NCBI GenBank assembly: GCA_964534415.1
Contig: CAZHOL010000002.1
Coordinates: forward strand, 1 to 49,072
Direction: 5' to 3'
DNA: 49,072 nucleotides
Source of the DNA: CAYLNC01 sp964534415
Lineage (GTDB): Bacteria; Patescibacteriota; Minisyncoccia; Phycocordibacterales; JAACPR01
The notes below the pieces were generated by a model. That model saw only the letters and a list, made by a program, of their open reading frames with translations. It did not search any database and was not told where the DNA came from. A program made the translations under genes and the position numbers. Below are positions 31,980 to 40,984 of this stretch, in pieces (within the stretch, counting starts at the first letter, position 1; each line of letters opens with the position of its first letter).

Positions 31980-33347
31980 ATGTTCACAAATATATTTTTC
32001 GTTGGTATTGGTGGCAAGGGCCTCAACGGCATTGCAAAAATTTGTTTAGAAAAGGGTTACCACGTCTCTGGTGTCGATACTATTTCCAAAAACGAGACAG
32101 CGGCACTCGAGGCAAGTGGAGCCAAAATTTATTATTCACATTCGGCCCAAAATATTAACAAAGACATTGATATTGTTGTGTACACTTCATTAGCAAAAGA
32201 CGCCCCGGAAATTATTGAGGCAGAAAGATTAAATATTCTGACAATGAAGCGCTCGCGATTTTTAGGAATGTTGACGCGCAATGATTTTAGAATTTGCGTT
32301 GCTGGAAGTCACGGCAAAAGCACCACGACTGCCCTGCTCGGATTGTCTGCGATTAGCTCTGGGGTAGACGCAACGATTTTTGGTGGTGCATATGCCAAAG
32401 AATTTGCAGGATACAATCACCTCGGCAATTCCAACTACACTATTATCGAGGCGTGTGAATTCGACAGGTCATTTCATGATTTGATTGCTAATGCTTCGAT
32501 ATTAACCTCAGTAGAAAAAAGCCACCTCGAATATTACAAAGACGAGAACGAGATGCTCGACTCTTTCAAATTCTTCTTTAATCAACACAAAAAGAGCGCA
32601 GTAATATTTACGAATGGAGACAGTGAAAAATGCCGTCTGGTTACTGCCGAGGCAAAATGTCCAGTTGTGTTTTTTGGCAGAAGCAGAGGTTGCACATATC
32701 GAGTTGTAAATATGAGAAAAGAGAAAAATGGTTCTATTTTCTCCGTAAAATTCGATGGGAAATTATTGGTTAAAGATTTGCGAATTAATATTCCCGGTGA
32801 ATACAACGTTATGAATTTTGCTGCTTGTATCGCATTTATGCATCATTTTAGAATTCCGCTCAAGGGCATTCTGGAAACGGCCCACAACTTTACCGGCGTC
32901 GGGCGCAGATTCGAGATCAAAACGGCACCATCTGGCCAGATATTCGTGGACGATTTTGCACATCACCCATCTCAGGTAAAAGATTTGATGAAAAGTATTC
33001 GACAATTCTACCCAAACAAGAAAGTTTGCGCGGTTTTCCAACCTCGCCAGTTCAATTTAATGAAAAATTTCATTCGCGAATACGGTGAGGCTTTCAATCT
33101 GGCAGATGAAGTCATAATTACTGAAATATTGCCGGCCCTTAACGATACCGAGGAAGACAAGAAAAGTATTTTGACAATAGATATGTTGAATTCAATTTCG
33201 AAGTTCTCCAAAAAACCGGTGAAAATTATTAACGACTTTCACAGAATTAGCGATTATATTTCTGAAAAATTTGATTCCGAATCCGTTGTTACAACAATTG
33301 GAGCTGGTGATATTTACAAAGTGCGCGATATAATGATGGCACAGTGA
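31980..33347 (+). CDS. murC: UDP-N-acetylmuramate ligase (MurC/Mpl type)
   Basis: 455 residues from MFTNIFFVGIGGKGLNG at 31980. The frame opens at 31944, but a TATAAT at 31967-31972 ends 7 bases before this ATG. The N-terminal GxGGxG fold, the ATP loop CVAGSHGKSTTTALLG, SVEKSHLEYY and the C-terminal FVDDFAHHPSQVKDLM block fit MurC, which adds L-Ala to UDP-MurNAc. The recycling ligase Mpl has a similar plan and cannot be ruled out. With MurD this gives two steps of the muropeptide pathway. Its TGA overlaps the GTG start of the NUDIX gene (GTGA). Confidence 0.9.
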   Translation: MFTNIFFVGIGGKGLNGIAKICLEKGYHVSGVDTISKNETAALEASGAKIYYSHSAQNINKDIDIVVYTSLAKDAPEIIEAERLNILTMKRSRFLGMLTRNDFRICVAGSHGKSTTTALLGLSAISSGVDATIFGGAYAKEFAGYNHLGNSNYTIIEACEFDRSFHDLIANASILTSVEKSHLEYYKDENEMLDSFKFFFNQHKKSAVIFTNGDSEKCRLVTAEAKCPVVFFGRSRGCTYRVVNMRKEKNGSIFSVKFDGKLLVKDLRINIPGEYNVMNFAACIAFMHHFRIPLKGILETAHNFTGVGRRFEIKTAPSGQIFVDDFAHHPSQVKDLMKSIRQFYPNKKVCAVFQPRQFNLMKNFIREYGEAFNLADEVIITEILPALNDTEEDKKSILTIDMLNSISKFSKKPVKIINDFHRISDYISEKFDSESVVTTIGAGDIYKVRDIMMAQ

Positions 33348-33823
33348 AAATCTTTTGGCAGACAATTAAATGGTTGAGAAAATTCATCATATACCGAATT
33401 CTCAAAATAAAAACCCGTGGTGTGCGTGTGATATTAAAAAGACACAACGAGATTTTCCTCGTCAAACATCCGTACGATGATTTTTGGGTTTTCCCGGGTG
33501 GCGGAATTCAGAAAAATGAAACGGTGGAGGCGGCTGCGATTCGCGAGGTCATGGAAGAAACCTCATATTCGATCAGTGAGCCAATTGTAAAGTTGGGGGA
33601 ATATGCAAATAATTCAAAAGGCAAAGATGATACAGTGACGGTTTTTGTGGCTGAAAATTTTTTCAAGCACGAAACAAAGCGGCGTTTATTAGACGAGGTT
33701 GAGATACAAAAAAGCGGCTGGTTTGAAGTTGATCATCTACCCGAGCTTTCAAGTGCGACAAGAAAAAGAATTGCAGAAATTCGGTACGGGAAATTTTCCG
33801 AAAATACTAGAGATTGGAATTAG
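33344..33823 (+). CDS. NUDIX hydrolase
   Basis: 159 residues from a GTG at 33344 that overlaps the murC stop. The NUDIX box GGGIQKNETVEAAAIREVMEET is complete, with the metal-binding REVMEE at about residues 66-71. The N terminus is basic and partly hydrophobic (WLRKFIIYRILKIKTRG). NUDIX enzymes hydrolyse nucleoside diphosphates linked to another group; the substrate here is unknown. It is translationally coupled to murC. Its stop codon overlaps that of typA by four bases on the opposite strand. Confidence 0.92.
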   Translation: MKIFWQTIKWLRKFIIYRILKIKTRGVRVILKRHNEIFLVKHPYDDFWVFPGGGIQKNETVEAAAIREVMEETSYSISEPIVKLGEYANNSKGKDDTVTVFVAENFFKHETKRRLLDEVEIQKSGWFEVDHLPELSSATRKRIAEIRYGKFSENTRDWN

Positions 33824-35607
33824 ACCCTTCCTTCCTTCTTTCTATCAGTTTCTTTCAACAATTTCTTTCGTAGGCGAACAGTTTCTGGAGTGACTTCCAA
33901 ATATTCATCGTCGCGCATCATTCCCATGGCTTTCTCGAGAGTCAAATCGAATGGTGGCACCAATTGAATGACACCGTCAGAACCTGAAGCACGCATGTTT
34001 GTGAGTTGCTTTCCCTTTGTTGGGTTTACAACCATGTCGTCACCTTTTGAAGTGTAGCCGATGACCATTCCTTCATAAACCTGATCTGTTGGAGAAATAT
34101 AAAGCACTCCGCGATTCTGCAAGTTGTCGAGTGAAAATGCGAGAGCTTTTCCTGTCGCCATAGAAATCATTGAGCCGTATTCAGTTTTATTTATTTCTCC
34201 GGCATAAGGCATGAAGGCATGGAACACGCTAGTCATAATTCCCTCACCTTTTGTATCAACCACGAATTCGTTTCGATATCCGATTAGACCGCGAGTTGGA
34301 ACAAGGAAAGTAATTTTATTTTGGCTATGGATTTTTTCCATATGCATCATGACACCCTTTCTGTTTCCGATTTTTTCGATGACGATTCCGGCGAATTCTT
34401 CTGGAACCAAAACATTCACTTCTTCGAAAGGTTCAGATTTCACACCGTCGATATCTTTGACAATAACTTCGGGCAATGTGACGGCCAATTCGAAACCTTC
34501 GCGACGCATGTATTCAATCAAAATCGCGAGGTGCAATTCTCCGCGACCATAGACTTTGAAATATGATCCGGGGCTGAAGTCCACTTTCAAACCAACGTTC
34601 ACCTCCAATTCTTTTTCGAGGCGTTCACGAATTTGTCGTGAAGTAACGAGCTTTCCAACTTTTCCTCCGAATGGAGAATCGTTGACCAACATATTCAAAG
34701 ACATAGTTGGTTCGTCGACATGAATTGGTGGCAAGGCTTCACCATCTGGATTATCAAGCAATGTCTGCCCAATGTAAATTTCTGGAAATCCGGCGATCAT
34801 GACAATGTCTCCAGTTGCTGCCTCCGTAACCTCTTTTCTCTCGAGGCCTTCGAATGTAATCAATTTTGTAATTTTTCCTGAGAAAGTTTTTCCTTCGTGA
34901 TTTTTGACATGTAAAGTTTGTCCGGCTTTCATAACGCCAGAATAGATTCGGCAAATACCCATACGACCGAGGAAGTTGTCGAATGCGAGATTGAAAACCT
35001 GAGCCTTCAATTCTTTCTTCGCCATATTTTCATCTGAAGCAAGCGGAACTTTTTCCAAAATGAAATCTAGAAGCGGAGTGAGATCTTTTGATTCATCCTC
35101 CATTTTTCTTTTTGCCATTCCTTGTCGGCCGATAGCGTAAAGAGTTTCGAAATTCAACTGCTCTTCTGTTGCCCCGAGCTCGAAGAACAATTCGAAAACT
35201 GCATCGTGAGCCTTTTTGACATCTGCTCCAGGCTTATCAATTTTATTCAAAATCAAAATTGGCTTTAGACCGAGCTCGAGAGACTTCTTCAAAACGAATT
35301 TTGTCTGTGGCATCGGACCTTCAGAAGCATCAACAATCAACAAAACAGAATCGATTGAACGTAAAACTCGCTCAACCTCGGAACCGAAATCGGCGTGACC
35401 TGGTGTATCGAGAATATTAATTTTTGTTCCTTTGTAAAATACAGAAGTATTTTTTGCGTAAATGGTAATACCGCGCTCTTTTTCGAGAGTGTTAGAGTCC
35501 ATAGAGACGTCCTCGTGAACCATGCCAGTTTGTTTTAAAATGGCATCGGTCAAAGTTGTCTTTCCGTGGTCAACGTGCGCGATGATTGCAATATTTCTGA
35601 TTTCCAT
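33820..35607 (-). CDS. typA: Ribosome-associated GTPase TypA/BipA
   Basis: 595 residues, close to the family norm. G motifs: AHVDHGKTTL (G1), ERGITI (G2), DTPGHADFG (G3), NKIDKPGA (G4). Translation-factor domains II, III and V follow, then the BipA-specific C-terminal part (GEINKTEYGSMISMATGKAL). It acts in 50S subunit assembly and stress or cold adaptation. It begins 4 bases downstream of the DEAD-box helicase gene, a functionally sensible pair, as both aid ribosome assembly at low temperature. No Shine-Dalgarno site is visible. Confidence 0.97.
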   Translation of the reverse strand: MEIRNIAIIAHVDHGKTTLTDAILKQTGMVHEDVSMDSNTLEKERGITIYAKNTSVFYKGTKINILDTPGHADFGSEVERVLRSIDSVLLIVDASEGPMPQTKFVLKKSLELGLKPILILNKIDKPGADVKKAHDAVFELFFELGATEEQLNFETLYAIGRQGMAKRKMEDESKDLTPLLDFILEKVPLASDENMAKKELKAQVFNLAFDNFLGRMGICRIYSGVMKAGQTLHVKNHEGKTFSGKITKLITFEGLERKEVTEAATGDIVMIAGFPEIYIGQTLLDNPDGEALPPIHVDEPTMSLNMLVNDSPFGGKVGKLVTSRQIRERLEKELEVNVGLKVDFSPGSYFKVYGRGELHLAILIEYMRREGFELAVTLPEVIVKDIDGVKSEPFEEVNVLVPEEFAGIVIEKIGNRKGVMMHMEKIHSQNKITFLVPTRGLIGYRNEFVVDTKGEGIMTSVFHAFMPYAGEINKTEYGSMISMATGKALAFSLDNLQNRGVLYISPTDQVYEGMVIGYTSKGDDMVVNPTKGKQLTNMRASGSDGVIQLVPPFDLTLEKAMGMMRDDEYLEVTPETVRLRKKLLKETDRKKEGRV

Positions 35608-35611
35608 ATTT

Positions 35612-37126
35612 TTATCTGTTTACGAATGTTAATGCTTTACCTTTTTTATCTCCACGACCTGTTCGTCCAATTCGGTGAACATAATCGTCATAAGTTTCAG
35701 GGACATCGAAGTTTATCACATGAGAGACATTTGGTATATCGAGTCCTCGCGCTGCGACATCGGTCGCGACAAGAATTTTTGCTCGGTGTTCCTTGAATGA
35801 TTGCAGAGCGCGCTGTCGTTTGCTGTGATTTTTATCACCGTGAATTGATTCGGCACGGAATCCTCTTTTAATCAAATCTCGTGAAAGATTTTCTACGCCG
35901 CGTTTTGTACGACCGAAAATAATAACTTTTTCAAAGTCTGGCTGTATCAAAAGATTGTGCAATAAATCCATCTTGTCTTCTTTTGAATTAAATCGCACAA
36001 CATCCTGATCAACATTTTTTGAAGTGTCGCCAGTTTTCACAGAAATAGAGATTGGGTTCTTCAAAAATTCCCCAATCAATTTCTGAATTTCAGATGACAT
36101 TGTTGCCGAGAAGAAAAGAGTTTGTCTATCCTTTGACATTAGACCCATGACATATCGAATATCGTCGATGACTCCCATGTCGAGCATTCGATCAGCTTCG
36201 TCGAGCACAACATTTTTAAAGTTCGACAAATTAATTTTTCTGCGATTGATCAAATCCTTCAATCGTCCTGGTGTTCCGATAATGAAATGATGGAAACGGT
36301 GCAACTGAGAAATTTGTTTTCCGATTGACATACCACCGACACAAACGACAGAATGAATATTCATTCCTCGTGTGAAGCCTCGCAATTCGTCTTCGATTTG
36401 AATTGCCAATTCGCGAGTTGGAACTACGATGAGAACTTGCTCTCGTGAATTCAAAACAATTTTGTTAATTAAAGGAATCAAAAAAGCTCCGGTTTTTCCT
36501 GTTCCAGTGTTTGCAATTCCAACGACATCAGCACCCTTCAAAATGTGTGGGATTGTTTTGTCCTGAATTGGAGTTGGTGTGACATATCCTTTAGTTGTGA
36601 TCGAGTCTTTGACTTTCTGTTCAACTAGAAAATCTACAAATTTGTGCTCGGGTACGAATTTTTCAACAGTCAAAGTTTCAACTGCCTTGTTTATGAATTT
36701 TGAAACATCAATTCGCTCTCCGCGTCCTGATTTTTTGTTTCGTCCGCCGCCGAATCCTCCGCGTCCTCTGTTAGAAGATCCGCCTCGATGATATCCGCCT
36801 GAACGCGTGCCTGGGCGTGAGCTAGAAAATCGGCTCGGTCCGTGTGATGGTCGTGAACCTGCGTATGATGAATTCGCGGTCGATGTGTGTTGTCGACTGT
36901 GATGTGTAGTTGTTGAAGTACCCGCAACATGTGGTCGCGCGTGACTGTGTCCTACTGTTGATGAATGTCCATGTGTTGAAGTTGCTCCTGCTCGAAAATT
37001 TCTTGTAGTTGAAACTCTGCCACCGGATGAACGCGATCGAAAACCAGCTCCGCGATGTGGTCGAGAGTGACTTCCTGATGAATTTCTATTAAAACCGCTT
37101 CCATGAGAAGCTCTATTTGTTTGCAT
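35612..37126 (-). CDS. DEAD-box RNA helicase with N-terminal Arg/Gly/His/Ser-rich extension
   Basis: 504 residues. A low-complexity stretch of about 130 residues rich in His, Ser, Arg and Gly (HSRPHRGAGFRSRSSGGR and similar) precedes the two RecA-like helicase domains. Core motifs: PTPIQDKTIPHIL (Q), ANTGTGKT (I), PTRELAIQ (Ia), GTPGRL, DEADRMLD (II), SAT (III), ATDVAARGLDIP (V) and HRIGRTGRG (VI). Similar RNA-binding tails in other bacteria are usually C-terminal, so the N-terminal position is notable. Probably unwinds rRNA or mRNA. The gene is followed by typA. Confidence 0.95.
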   Translation of the reverse strand: MQTNRASHGSGFNRNSSGSHSRPHRGAGFRSRSSGGRVSTTRNFRAGATSTHGHSSTVGHSHARPHVAGTSTTTHHSRQHTSTANSSYAGSRPSHGPSRFSSSRPGTRSGGYHRGGSSNRGRGGFGGGRNKKSGRGERIDVSKFINKAVETLTVEKFVPEHKFVDFLVEQKVKDSITTKGYVTPTPIQDKTIPHILKGADVVGIANTGTGKTGAFLIPLINKIVLNSREQVLIVVPTRELAIQIEDELRGFTRGMNIHSVVCVGGMSIGKQISQLHRFHHFIIGTPGRLKDLINRRKINLSNFKNVVLDEADRMLDMGVIDDIRYVMGLMSKDRQTLFFSATMSSEIQKLIGEFLKNPISISVKTGDTSKNVDQDVVRFNSKEDKMDLLHNLLIQPDFEKVIIFGRTKRGVENLSRDLIKRGFRAESIHGDKNHSKRQRALQSFKEHRAKILVATDVAARGLDIPNVSHVINFDVPETYDDYVHRIGRTGRGDKKGKALTFVNR

Positions 37127-37311
37127 TTTTTATGTTTATTAAAGGCCTAATGCCTTGATAACTCGTCTGATTTAGTATTAAAGTAAACAATCAGTCGTCT
37201 CATCGAGTTTCAAAAACACTTAGAAATAAGGTTAAAACCAAAGAGAAATAGTTATTGGTAGATATAATAGACTATATTGGGCTGGTTGTCAACTGGTTTT
37301 ATTTGGGTATA

Positions 37312-37333
37312 AAAAAGACGCCACGGGTGTTAG
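37312..37333 (-). terminator. Intrinsic terminator of the 66-residue membrane protein gene
   Basis: On the minus strand GACGCC...GGCGTC followed by TTTTTT, about 32 bases after the stop at 37365. Confidence 0.85.
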
Positions 37334-37364
37334 CCGGGCGTCAAGTTTGAAAAGCAAATTTTGA

Positions 37365-37565
37365 TTACCGCTTTTTACTCAAGTATTCATCGTACAAATT
37401 AGTCATCCATTTGTGGTAACCAAACAAAAGGTAGGAATTACTTGCCAGCAAGACCATAAACAACAAGAGAACCACGATCCAAATCCCTTCGGGAGTATTA
37501 CCTGAATTTTTGCTCGCCGCCTGCTGCATTGCTTCAATAATCAGATAGGTGAGTTCATTTGGCAT
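37365..37565 (-). CDS. Small single-pass membrane protein of unknown function
   Basis: 66 residues: a polar N-terminal part (MPNELTYLIIEAMQQAASKN), one membrane segment at about 28-48 (IWIVVLLLFMVLLASNSYLL) and a short basic C terminus (DEYLSKKR). I do not recognise the family. Like the 60-residue gene at 27803 it is a stand-alone unit: promoter, AGAGGAG Shine-Dalgarno site 6 bases before the ATG, and a terminator. This suggests it is expressed on its own at a high level. Confidence 0.8.
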   Translation of the reverse strand: MPNELTYLIIEAMQQAASKNSGNTPEGIWIVVLLLFMVLLASNSYLLFGYHKWMTNLYDEYLSKKR

Positions 37566-37616
37566 GACGTCTCCTCTTAAGTTTTGGTGTAAAAATACGT
37601 GTACAGTTTCTATATT

Positions 37617-37645
37617 TTATTATCACCAAATTAAATAAAAGTCAA
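37617..37645 (-). promoter_or_regulatory. Promoter of the 66-residue membrane protein gene
   Basis: TTGACT (37645-37640), 17-base spacer, TAATAA (37622-37617); the leader would be about 45 bases and carries the Shine-Dalgarno site. Confidence 0.65.
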
Positions 37646-37664
37646 CTTGCATCTTAGATAAGTT

Positions 37665-38591
37665 TTACTTCCTAAAATATTTTCTATTCAACTCGAGTGT
37701 AAAATACCCCACCCCAATCACAACAAAGCCAAGGAAAATGAGAGCCACTGGCCAACCGATTGAATCTGCGAAATATTCGCCGGTGAGCTTGACCAAATGT
37801 GCCATTAGAAATAGTGCGCTAAGTGCAAGCATTGTTCGACTCTTTAGGAAAATGCTTCCGTAGAATCCGGCAAAGACTACAGCGAAGAAAATCAAATTGA
37901 AAGCTCCATCCATTGTGATGACAGGCATCATAATCGCAAATGTTCCAAATCCATAGAGAAGACTCGAGATAATATTTTTTCGCCCGAGAGTTTTCATCTT
38001 GTTTATGCCGAGCGATAGATATGAGATACCCAAAAACACTGTCGCCCATTTCATTATTTCTGCGTCCACAACACCTCCTCCAAACAATTTTAATATCGCA
38101 GAATAATATGCCCAAGTTCCGAATACCACCGACGCGACTGTCAGAATTTCTTTTTTGACAATTAATTTTGAAGCAAAAAATATTACAAACAAAATTGCCG
38201 AGATAACTAGATTAGTTTCGAGATTAATTTTGATATCCATTTCATTTGCCAAAACGAATGCTCCAATCGGCGCAAGCACGGCAGAGACAGCAAACATAAT
38301 TTGCGATAAAGCGTTTTTCGCGCGAGTCATATATGCCGAAACATATGCAACGAGGGCCACACCGATTGTCACCAAAATTCTACCGAACGATCCGATATCA
38401 TTCCAATTTTGGACTGTCAAAATCAGCACTCCGATTATTACGATAACTGCGCCGATGAAATAGAATATATTAGAGACATTTCTTGTACCTTGTCCATCTC
38501 CCTCTGAAAAAATCGCCATCATTTCTGATTTTGAAATTTGTCCGGCCATAACTTGTTCCTTCACTAAATTAATTAATTGTTGTTTTTCCAT
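37665..38591 (-). CDS. DUF2157-like polytopic membrane protein
   Basis: 308 residues. A short soluble N terminus (QQLINLVKEQVMAGQISKSE) precedes about ten closely spaced membrane segments from residue 40 onward. The opening TRNVSNIFYFIGAVIVIIGVL followed by TVQNWNDIG resembles DUF2157 membrane proteins, which have no assigned function. The TAAAAT box at 38603-38598 ends exactly 6 bases before the ATG, so the gene is probably transcribed alone as a leaderless message, although the 180-residue gene ends 4 bases upstream. Confidence 0.8.
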   Translation of the reverse strand: MEKQQLINLVKEQVMAGQISKSEMMAIFSEGDGQGTRNVSNIFYFIGAVIVIIGVLILTVQNWNDIGSFGRILVTIGVALVAYVSAYMTRAKNALSQIMFAVSAVLAPIGAFVLANEMDIKINLETNLVISAILFVIFFASKLIVKKEILTVASVVFGTWAYYSAILKLFGGGVVDAEIMKWATVFLGISYLSLGINKMKTLGRKNIISSLLYGFGTFAIMMPVITMDGAFNLIFFAVVFAGFYGSIFLKSRTMLALSALFLMAHLVKLTGEYFADSIGWPVALIFLGFVVIGVGYFTLELNRKYFRK

Positions 38592-38595
38592 ATAT

Positions 38596-39138
38596 TTATT
38601 TTATCCAGCCAATAAATTCAAAACCACCATTCCAATAGCTATTTTTCAGTGGAATATTTAATTTTCGTTTCGCCCCACTATTCATTTTTGTCACGAAATA
38701 CCCAGAATTATCGTGATTGTTTCCAAAAACTTCAAAAATACCCCCGTTTCCATATTCGAAATTCACATTGTATCCATCCACAGAATATTCGTCATCATAG
38801 ACAAAATATTTTTGAGCTTCATCAAGTGTAATCTTTTTATTTACATCGTTCTTTACATCATACATATACAAATCCCTTGCGTCGCGCATCTCATAATTCA
38901 AAATTTCTTCTTTACTATAATTCACAGGGCTAAGGACGACTTTTGAATTTTCAACTACGTAATTATTTTTATATAAAATTCCATATTTTGCAGGTGAAGT
39001 TTCGTTTGAAATAGCATAGATGAAATCAGATTGAGGTTGTACAGATGAAGTTCTCACTGAAATCCATATCGCAACAAAAACGATAAAAAATATTGGTAAT
39101 GCAAGCCCCACAATAATTGGCAATTTTTCTTTGTTCAT
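38596..39138 (-). CDS. Membrane-anchored extracytoplasmic protein of unknown function
   Basis: 180 residues: one N-terminal membrane anchor (about 7-28, IIVGLALPIFFIVFVAIWI) and an outward domain of about 150 residues with many Tyr, Asn and Asp (DARDLYMYDVKNDVNKK, NGGIFEVFGNNHDNSGYFV). I do not recognise the family; the fold is probably beta-rich. A TGTTAGAAT box ends exactly 6 bases before the ATG. It sits upstream of the DUF2157-like gene, and the two may act together in the envelope. Confidence 0.75.
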   Translation of the reverse strand: MNKEKLPIIVGLALPIFFIVFVAIWISVRTSSVQPQSDFIYAISNETSPAKYGILYKNNYVVENSKVVLSPVNYSKEEILNYEMRDARDLYMYDVKNDVNKKITLDEAQKYFVYDDEYSVDGYNVNFEYGNGGIFEVFGNNHDNSGYFVTKMNSGAKRKLNIPLKNSYWNGGFEFIGWIK

Positions 39139-39194
39139 AAATACATTCTAACATATTTAATCTTTCTATTTCAAAACTCTGATATTATATATGA

Positions 39195-39683
39195 ATGAAT
39201 AATTATTTAATCTTTTGGGCTCTAAAAATTAATGAGATTTTTGATAATGCGTTTTTAATTGTTTTATGTGCAATAATTTTCACGCTCTTTTTCATGATGA
39301 GAAAAAATTATTTTCTGTTCTCCGTACTTTCTGTCTTTGTGGTTGAGACTTTAATCTTTTCTCTAAAAAATATCTTCCAAATTGCTCGCCCAGATAATCC
39401 AATAATTGAAGTTTCTGGTTATGCTATGCCTAGCGGCCACGCAGGAAATAGTTTTCTTATTTCGACACTTTTAACTTTTTATGTGTTCAAATTAAAATTG
39501 AATAAACCGCTAAAGGTTCTGTTAGTAATTATTTTTAATCTCGTAGCGCTCGCAATCAGCGCAAGTAGAATTACCCTAAATGTTCACACGGTTGCACAAG
39601 TTATCGCTGGTGCTTTGATAGGTATTCTTGTTCCAATTATTGTACTTCAGATTATGAAGCTTAAAAAACACAAGGTCTCCTAA
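39195..39683 (+). CDS. PAP2-family membrane phosphatase
   Basis: 162 residues, five or six membrane segments. The three phosphatase motifs are present: K-x6-RP (KNIFQIARP), PSGH (AMPSGHAGNS) and SR-x5-H (SRITLNVHT). Such enzymes remove phosphate from lipid phosphates; a role in recycling undecaprenyl pyrophosphate is plausible but not proven. A TGA-extended TATTAT box (39183-39188) ends 6 bases before this ATG; a minimal ATG-AAT-GAA-TAA frame overlaps just upstream. The gene is convergent with capA-like, their 3' ends overlapping by 23 bases once the N gap is collapsed. Confidence 0.9.
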   Translation: MNNYLIFWALKINEIFDNAFLIVLCAIIFTLFFMMRKNYFLFSVLSVFVVETLIFSLKNIFQIARPDNPIIEVSGYAMPSGHAGNSFLISTLLTFYVFKLKLNKPLKVLLVIIFNLVALAISASRITLNVHTVAQVIAGALIGILVPIIVLQIMKLKKHKVS

Positions 39684-40733
39684 ATTCGTCCAAGTGAGTT
39701 TTTCTCATTCCTATCTTGGTAATTTCCCCATCAATCATTTGCATCTCAACAATAGCACCGGTTTTTACTTCATCNNNNNNNNNNNNNNNNNNNNNNNNNN
39801 NNNNNNNNNNNNNNNNNNNNNNNNNNNNNNNNNNNNNNNNNNNNNNNNNNNNNNNNNNNNNNNNNNNNNNNNNNTAATTTCCCCATCAATCATTTGCATC
39901 TCAACAATAGCACCGGTTTTTACTTCATCATTGAAATATTGATCAAAGAGAAAGTTGCCAAGCGAGTAAGCAATGTATGAGCCATTATAATTCTCTGTTT
40001 CTTGAACCACATGGGGATGCATTCCAATCACCATATCTGCCCCTGCGTCAACGAATTCTTTTGCCCACTGCCTGACGCGTGCGGTAACAGGCGAATATTC
40101 ATTTCCCCAATGTGCGAAAACAATAACTTTACCTCCCTCTTTCTTTGCTAAAGCAATTTCTTGTAAAGTTTTTTGTGCGGAACCAAAAAATTCGTTAAAA
40201 GAAATGAGCGTGAAAACATTTTTTCCCTCTGCTATTTTTAGAATTCGATAATTGTTATTAACAGGATCACCAAAATATTTTATTCCACTCTCAATAATAT
40301 GTTTGCCGGTCTCTTCAATTCCAGAACTTCCGAAATCATACATGTGATTATTATCAATACCCAAGACATTAATTCCAGCACGAAGCATTGCATTTAGGGT
40401 TTTTGGATCAGTTGTAAAACGATAATTATTAGGGCTTCCTGGCTCTGTGCCGACGCTCACCGATTTATTTCTCGTGACAGGACTTTCCATATTAGCAACC
40501 ACATAGTCAAAGTTGTAAAAATACGGACGAATACATTCGAACATGAAATCATATCCGTACTGCTCAGATTTTAGTCGAATAGAGCGATCCACAAAAGTAT
40601 CACCAACAAAAGCAACGTTAATCTCATTAACTTTGACTTTTTCAAATATTTTTCCGTGAGGAGCAACGAGAACATTGGCGCCAAACAAAAACACCGCGAC
40701 GGTTATTACAAATATGACTACTACTTTACGCAT
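39661..40733 (-). CDS. CapA-type metallophosphatase-fold protein (interrupted by a scaffold gap)
   Basis: Reads NVAFVGDTFVDRS, YVVANMESPVT, VLGIDNNHMYDFG, VIVFAHWGNEY and VIGMHPHVVQETE, the metal-binding blocks of the CapA/PgsA family linked to poly-gamma-glutamate or capsule synthesis. An N-terminal signal anchor (about 3-20) places it outside the membrane. The 100-N run at 39775 is flanked by the same 55 bases; removing one copy and the N's joins MIDGEI to TKIGMRKTHLDEF and a stop at 39661, giving 305 residues in one frame. TACAAT ends 6 bases before the ATG. Confidence 0.88.
39775..39874. other. Scaffold gap with duplicated 55-base flanks
   Basis: 100 N's. Bases 39720-39774 and 39875-39929 are identical, as when two contigs that overlap by the assembler word length were scaffolded without merging. 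Not a biological repeat. Confidence 0.9.
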
Positions 40734-40782
40734 GAGTTAATTGTAATACAAACTTGACACGAATGGTATAATCGTTAAATAG

Positions 40783-40953
40783 AAACACATTGCCACGCAC
40801 ATCATCATAATAAATTTTGGAACAGTTCATGTAGAGGAAATTGAAGGTGCGCACAACGTGTTAGTCGAAGCATTTGTTATTGGAGGTATGTATGGATGTA
40901 TTCTTTCTCATCTTTTCAAGAGAGAGCGCTGTATAGACAAAATTAAAAAATAA
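40783..40953 (+). CDS. Possible 54-residue small protein with ATT start (doubtful)
   Basis: An open frame ends at 40953. There is no ATG before a Met two-thirds of the way in; ATT at 40789 would give 55 codons. The product would read IATHIIIINFGTVHVEEIEG and later AFVIGGMYGCILSHLFKRER, with one hydrophobic segment. A TGG-extended TATAAT at 40767-40772 lies upstream, giving a short leader. It ends just before the terminator of the opposite gene. It may be a real gene with a rare start, a remnant, or chance. Confidence 0.3.
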   Translation, partial: KHIATHIIIINFGTVHVEEIEGAHNVLVEAFVIGGMYGCILSHLFKRERCIDKIKK

Positions 40954-40978
40954 AAAAGGGCCGGATTTCTCCTGGCCC
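40952..40978 (-). terminator. Intrinsic terminator of the 177-residue paralog gene
   Basis: On the minus strand GGGCC...GGCCC (40978-40958, with inner GGA/TCC pairs) followed by six T's, just after the stop at 40985. Confidence 0.9.
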
Positions 40979-40984
40979 ACATCG

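Noticed and set aside
37127..37311. Possible RNA gene upstream of the DEAD-box helicase
   Set aside because: The AT-rich stretch shows no tRNA-like cloverleaf or strong stem; it is most simply the leader and promoter region of the helicase gene.
39720..39929. Direct repeat of 55 bases around the first gap (same at 42872-43081)
   Set aside because: Identical length at two unrelated places and restoration of frames point to assembly overlap, not a biological repeat.
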